A stretch of DNA of 64,000 nucleotides, taken from the NCBI RefSeq assembly GCF_016901775.1, contig NZ_JACJKW010000002.1, forward strand, positions 1-64,000, read 5' to 3'. This DNA is from Intestinimonas butyriciproducens. GTDB lineage: Bacteria; Bacillota; Clostridia; Oscillospirales; Butyricicoccaceae. Position numbers and translations under genes: made by a program. Under the pieces are notes generated by a model, which was not told the origin of the DNA, searched no databases, and saw only the letters and a list, made by a program, of their open reading frames with translations. Numbering within the stretch: position 1 is the first letter of the stretch; every line of letters starts with the position of its first letter. Shown here piece by piece: positions 61,801 to 64,000 of the stretch.

Positions 61801-62305
61801 CCATCAGCAGGCGCAGCTCTACTTGGGCCTGGGCCCCCAGGTTCTCCGCTGTATAGCTGAGATAGGCCATGCCATGTTCAGTGGAACCGGGGTTGGCCAG
61901 GCGGAAGGTCTGGGTAATGCGCACATCATCCACTTCCCATACCGCCTGGATCTGGGAAGTGGCAGCGGTGACTTCCACCGGGGAAGCTCCCTCATAGTCT
62001 CCGCCGAACACATAGTCTTTGGCTTTCCCGTCCCGGGTGATCCGCACCGACAAAAAGGAGGTGTCGTCCTCACCCAGGGGGAAGAGCAGGTTTTTGTTGT
62101 TGTCGTCCTTCTGGATGGCGTCCCCTTCCAGGGTGCGGATGGAAAAGCCGCCGTTGCGCCGGTCCACCAGGATCTGCAGGTTTTCATCGGACAGGGTGTC
62201 CACCCCTCCGCCTTCTGAAGCGAAGGCGGAAGGGGGAAGGATGCCCAGCAGCAGGCTCAGGGCCAGCAGTGAGGCCAGGGCCCGGTGCAAAAATGATTTT
62301 TTCAT
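55883..62305 (-). CDS. 2140-residue SLH-domain surface protein
   Basis: The protein has a signal peptide (residues 1-29, ending PSAFAS) and an N-terminal beta-rich region of about 600 residues. A Gly-rich middle (ADVSFATFAMEAELAIQ-like, near residues 870-1080) is followed by several Ig-like repeats. Two bacterial-repeat modules occur near 1800-1950 (SGYTLATLSVNGTPV and AGYELGSLIVTDQKG). At the C-terminus there are three SLH domains (FVDVSIEDYYYDAVQWALEK, FADVTEDAYYRTAVQWAVEQ, FADVKPSDYYYNAVQWALEK), which bind pyruvylated wall polymer. It is therefore exported and wall-anchored. Adhesion or S-layer function is inferred. It follows another surface protein gene by 22 nt. Confidence 0.85.
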   Translation of the reverse strand: MKKSFLHRALASLLALSLLLGILPPSAFASEGGGVDTLSDENLQILVDRRNGGFSIRTLEGDAIQKDDNNKNLLFPLGEDDTSFLSVRITRDGKAKDYVFGGDYEGASPVEVTAATSQIQAVWEVDDVRITQTFRLANPGSTEHGMAYLSYTAENLGAQAQVELRLLMDTALGTQDYGVYEVAQDNGYTRVTSEQTVTDYQNNFFAYDDPQNPSIMAYFLNGTVGDTVSKPEKVTFGHWNNLAASVFDYAPDGSLDFTTPYNRDYLTADSAFALYYDLGTLAQNGSGSAAGYYGVFSNADVPETAGATLNFTDMPETLTMDTNGTAYTNNGDFTVQGTFRNISGGTLDNVRLVVYPGEKMTPYDQNNALQTDATYWDPYYLELTNLQDQGSQNVNFKFQATPGEEATYRKLTFQAYKMEDSSTVLQAKNLLCTETVWILCPGTNGNVPEIGFTSASPDLIYTTGTRSLYLTGTNFNMLESQQESAVFTLRLSRTDGGTIDGKESIEIEKDAFAIDAENNTAQVVLTQELDIGEYQLTIDYLDASKTDIAAPALRFQVTDDPEYRNNGYGVVTVEQDSDKQYSVHTYATEKDYADSGKSLGGAVLLEFRGSFSQKEESGAKVYTAVSLGKEDNVITLNNCLDIRDGQVTITDQGGVIEVDFDASLLISGVGTSVWTGPCCLTAIEDGTAYSLTTYEENGDRDQDGNITLLWPSVGQAAQDLLGLLFEFKYGEMGYMNGVGGVIAFGGGLDLSFLVPAAKQSAPEASALDKAKQDLIAKGQATPDNLRALEDQYPHNADTVDTNAPPFETSTDMGDSAEAGDGDSRSATIQVDDILFGGGQYQGVNFSVALGLPSYIDGMPGIEGVLTVKTVGDWAVGVSGAASFATFAMEAELAIQSKDGIPYPDTLRFYVGGFTPGINLDGMGVLWLQGAGGGIDNLYDTIFLTDAIPPLQLILQGQFSILQIISARAELDLSLQGIGAQLSNGTLANSVAVLDSAQLELGWYPEVYFLAALNMNIAGILQGGGYIVSDEAQLFEFFIQAALTLPGNLPLIGGLTLANVGLGANTEKIWGAAEALGMKVGITYYWGGDISWNGEEATSSHPELMTFRAVPLYTSPTTGKTLYAAVGNNVSVAARAQVVSSLNGPTTFTGGDSLKSNISGLNHQLTLENSASDGALSFTWESASEAAAIEEGKKLFIQASDGSDYPMHWLDPKKDANAPENQNANAHVYYDEKSKQAHMTVTFPAGTQGAYTIATSQPSDLTFYRLAPLPELEKVEENDNRATVTGTGLSKFSQITLLAVDGETAYPVGSTTGAITGGSVEITLDTAALPSGTYTLRAVAVDESATTASTAETRWKYENPQQPAKPTVSNVQSAGDYKVSFTASGEGIDGYRVNFYEGDQLVSGVSGLMLEKGSNTYTAGGQATVPEYQTGKEGQLLLDDKGYPIATGETTVGLEAGKTYKMGVSAYKVTTDGVTLYSEETRTDVTVSAPTPPTFSWDADVKAVTETTQAGKETFETLIYPKNSFTATITEAKGQKVSGTWSLDDGEETEVTSQSTISLELKNLTEGSHTIRFQGTNSQGDAFRYTKSFTVDSTPPALMISTPNSGSFFSASTQVTGRSEGTLTISVDGGAAEPVTIEKDGSFTYKVNLSETAASHTLTLTATDGVGHRTTRTLQLVNPALGQLKNIAIYADGQPIENQKLEPTSSSTTLSAVAVLENGSTLSLTGSRLVEWEADPATGTFQVNDQGQLTLSAGSSGLVHARLRATDQGAYSAYALVSGEHVDPTITCTAGAGGSVSISAINADGTDAVIRNENGVYQVKSGSTVTIRASASSGYTLATLSVNGTPVPAANGTYQVENIRDSLTVHAAFQAASIVPGGGDQEPHYPITSPSQTEGGKITITPQNASPGKTVTITSQPEAGYELGSLIVTDQKGSMLTLTPKGDGSFTFRMPGGPVKVEALFVPQGTGLGFVDVSIEDYYYDAVQWALEKGITNGITDTTFGPHLTCTRAQAVTFLWRLAGSPAPQSQDMPFADVTEDAYYRTAVQWAVEQGITNGVTATVFAPDQTVSRSQMVTFLHRFSQSPAPTIPSGFADVKPSDYYYNAVQWALEKGITNGTSDTAFSPDLGCNRGQMVTFLYRFTH

Positions 62306-62327
62306 GGTAGTTGCTCCTTTTCACGGC

Positions 62328-64000
62328 TCAGGAACGAACATAGAGATAATAGATGGTCTCGGTCCGATCCTGGGTGCGCAGGTAGAGGGTATAGTAGCCG
62401 GAACTTTGGAAAGCGGTTTCCAAAGGCTGGGTATAGGCGCCGTTCAGCAGCACCTGTGAGCCGGTTTTCATCTGGGCCGCCGTTTTATAGCCCTGCTTCA
62501 GCGCCAGATATACCGGGGTGTCGGCGCCATCCAGGGTCAGGCTGGCATCCCCTTTGCATAGGGTCAGCGTGCTGCCCGGATAGACGATCTGGCCGTTGAC
62601 CCTCAGCTCTATGGGTTTTCCCAGAGTGAGCACCAGGGTGCGGGTGACGGAAATGGCGTTTTGGGCCGTATCTTCTGCAGTGTAGGTGATGGTATAGCGG
62701 CCAGGGGTATTCCAATCCACAGAGGAGGTAACGATTGCGTACTGCACCGATTTATCCTGGTTGTCGGTGACGGAAACCCCATCATGCAGCAGAGCGAGGC
62801 CTGCATCTTGAGTAATCCCCGCCTGGGCATAGACGATCTGGCTGGGCAGGGAGATCACCGGGGCCACAGTGTCGGGCAGCTCCACGGTGAGATAGGCAAA
62901 GAGGGTGTTTTTGTCCTCGTCCTCCGCTTTCAGGATCACAAGGCCCGGTTCACTGGGCAGGGAAAAAGCTGTCCACTGGCCTTTTTCTACCGTAATGGGA
63001 GATTTTTCGCCCAAAGTGATTGCAGTCTTCCGGGTGGGCTTCACATAGAAGGTGTCCCCCGCTTGCAGGTCCAGCTCTGCCGGGTCGGTGACGGCGTCGG
63101 TACCATCTGCGTTCCTGGCGTAAGACAGGGCCAGCCGGTCGTCCAGGTTTTGAATATCCAGGGTTACCTGGGTCAGGTTGCCTGCCTGGTCGGTAAAGGA
63201 CAGGGTCGTTCCTCCGTTTTTGGATGCCACATAGGTATGGGTTGTGCTGAACTTCCCTCCGTCCTCTGCCGCCGCCAGGTCGCCGGCGGTGGGTTCATTG
63301 GTGATGAAGGTCAATTCCACACTCCGCAGACCGCTGCCGTCCACGGTGTATTTGCCGTCGACCGCAGACAGTACGGCGTTGCCGTTTTTCACAGTGACCG
63401 CCGGAGCCGTGGTGTCGATGCAGGTAATGGCCGGAAGGGTTACCTCTGCGGTCTTTCCATTCCGGGCCGTCAGCGTCAGGGGCAGTTCCTCTGCGTTGGC
63501 CGCATAGGTCACATAGGCCTGATTGGTCTGGTAGGAGACGGTGACGCCGGGGGTTTCGGTGTGCCGCACCTCTTTCAGCTGGGTGTTCAGGGTAAGAACG
63601 GCGGTCACCGGGGCATTGGTGTGGACATTGCTTTGGGCGTCTTTCCATTCCTCGCCGGTATAATCCATGCCCTGATTGAGCCATTGGGTGGAAAGCACTT
63701 CCGGCTCTGTGGTGTCGATGCTGTGCACCGAAGCCAGGATGGAGCCCACATTGCCTGCCGCGTCAGAGAAGCGGAAGGTGTAGCTGCCGTTTTCCTGGAA
63801 GGTATAGTAATACTGGCCCTTGTGGTTGTAGTCGTCGCTTTCATCCAATATCAGCTGATTGGTATCCAGCACAGTAAAGTCCGATGGATCATCTTCCAGC
63901 GGCACCAGATAGGCCCGGATGGGCGGCAGTGTCAATTCTCCGCTTTCGCTCACATATTCCACCTTGGCCGCGGGGGCAGTTTTGTCCACCGCCGGGAAAG
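62328..64000 (-). CDS. Surface protein with Ig-like repeats, 5' end beyond the window
   Basis: The frame is open to the right edge of the window, so at least 557 residues belong to a longer protein. A GTG at 63989 encodes the Val of a typical VDKTAP repeat start and is not a start codon. The visible part contains repeated Ig-like modules marked by IDTTEPEV, IDTTAPAVTV, FSDAAGNVG, FTDQAGNLTQ and DTVAPVISLPS, the last resembling the HYR/cadherin-like type. There is no SLH domain at its C-terminus (ends IYYLYVRS), so it must be anchored otherwise or by its partner, the SLH protein downstream. Confidence 0.75.
   Translation of the reverse strand, partial: FPAVDKTAPAAKVEYVSESGELTLPPIRAYLVPLEDDPSDFTVLDTNQLILDESDDYNHKGQYYYTFQENGSYTFRFSDAAGNVGSILASVHSIDTTEPEVLSTQWLNQGMDYTGEEWKDAQSNVHTNAPVTAVLTLNTQLKEVRHTETPGVTVSYQTNQAYVTYAANAEELPLTLTARNGKTAEVTLPAITCIDTTAPAVTVKNGNAVLSAVDGKYTVDGSGLRSVELTFITNEPTAGDLAAAEDGGKFSTTHTYVASKNGGTTLSFTDQAGNLTQVTLDIQNLDDRLALSYARNADGTDAVTDPAELDLQAGDTFYVKPTRKTAITLGEKSPITVEKGQWTAFSLPSEPGLVILKAEDEDKNTLFAYLTVELPDTVAPVISLPSQIVYAQAGITQDAGLALLHDGVSVTDNQDKSVQYAIVTSSVDWNTPGRYTITYTAEDTAQNAISVTRTLVLTLGKPIELRVNGQIVYPGSTLTLCKGDASLTLDGADTPVYLALKQGYKTAAQMKTGSQVLLNGAYTQPLETAFQSSGYYTLYLRTQDRTETIYYLYVRS

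Noticed and set aside
60200-62218. 672-codon plus-strand open frame
   Set aside because: It is antisense to the 2140-residue SLH gene and rich in Gly/His/Val; a shadow.
63987-63989. GTG at 63989 as start of the Ig-repeat protein
   Set aside because: It encodes the Val of a VDKTAP repeat boundary, the frame is open to the window edge and there is no ribosome binding site.

Overview
The window looks like chromosome of an endospore-forming, strictly anaerobic Clostridia species, most likely from the Oscillospiraceae/Ruminococcaceae side of the Bacillota. This rests on moderate-to-high GC, AAGGAGG-type ribosome binding sites, the sporulation genes spoIIP and gpr, a long Firmicute-type SRP RNA, SLH-anchored surface proteins and the complete oxygen-independent (cbi) cobalamin pathway. 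No species assignment is attempted.

Layout. 0-8.2 kb: a CAU tRNA (probably tRNA-Ile2), a DUF4230 membrane protein with a 30-residue membrane peptide, a polytopic membrane protein, a G5/3D cell-wall protein next to rsmA, DUF1294, a metallophosphoesterase, a PPK2-type kinase, a lipoprotein cyclophilin and a KPVIYLYPE-motif protein. 8.2-12.3 kb: spoIIP-gpr divergent from rpsT (the Bacillus order), then a C-type-lectin/SLH protein. 12.4-20.3 kb: a YlmH-like S4 protein, degV divergent from a tetR with interlocked promoters, hemolysin III, a GNAT enzyme, tRNA-Ser, pyrC, an ImmA-type peptidase pair, a repeat element, a Cys-rich 85-residue protein and a DMT exporter. 20.3-39.6 kb: a promoter, cobalamin riboswitch and intrinsic terminator precede 22 tightly packed genes running from cobalt uptake (cbiMNQO) through cobaltochelatase (cbiK), corrin ring synthesis (cbiD, L, F, G, H, J, ET, C, A, P) to nucleotide-loop assembly (cbiB, cobD, cobU, cobS, cobT, cobC). 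39.9-42.1 kb: a duplicated DUF1538 membrane protein with two PII-like proteins. 42.2-48.8 kb: NUDIX, an aminotransferase/IclR pair, recR-ybaB-dnaX and the SRP RNA, then an XRE membrane regulator. 48.9-55.8 kb: a MATE transporter fused to a cytidylate-kinase-like domain beside a nonsense-interrupted tetR, a SprT/YgjP-like peptidase, a glycosyltransferase and several small proteins. 55.9-64 kb: a 2140-residue SLH protein and the 3' part of another Ig-like surface protein.

The least explained structure is a family of three intergenic repeats (18593-18823, 42693-42926, 45069-45325). Each has a core of about 180-200 bp that folds into three hairpins. One hairpin keeps an identical 13-nt loop while its stem base pairs change in a compensatory way. 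Each copy lies between two copies of a 26-28 bp sequence that is the local terminator hairpin, a different hairpin at each locus. This suggests an uncharacterised mobile structured element that inserts at Rho-independent terminators and duplicates them.

Other points of interest: a His-rich N-terminal extension on CbiQ, a second truncated CobU-like protein, the DUF1538/PII module, the MATE-kinase fusion, face-to-face promoters around one palindrome at degV/tetR, and probable CTG and TTG starts for rsmA and rpsT.
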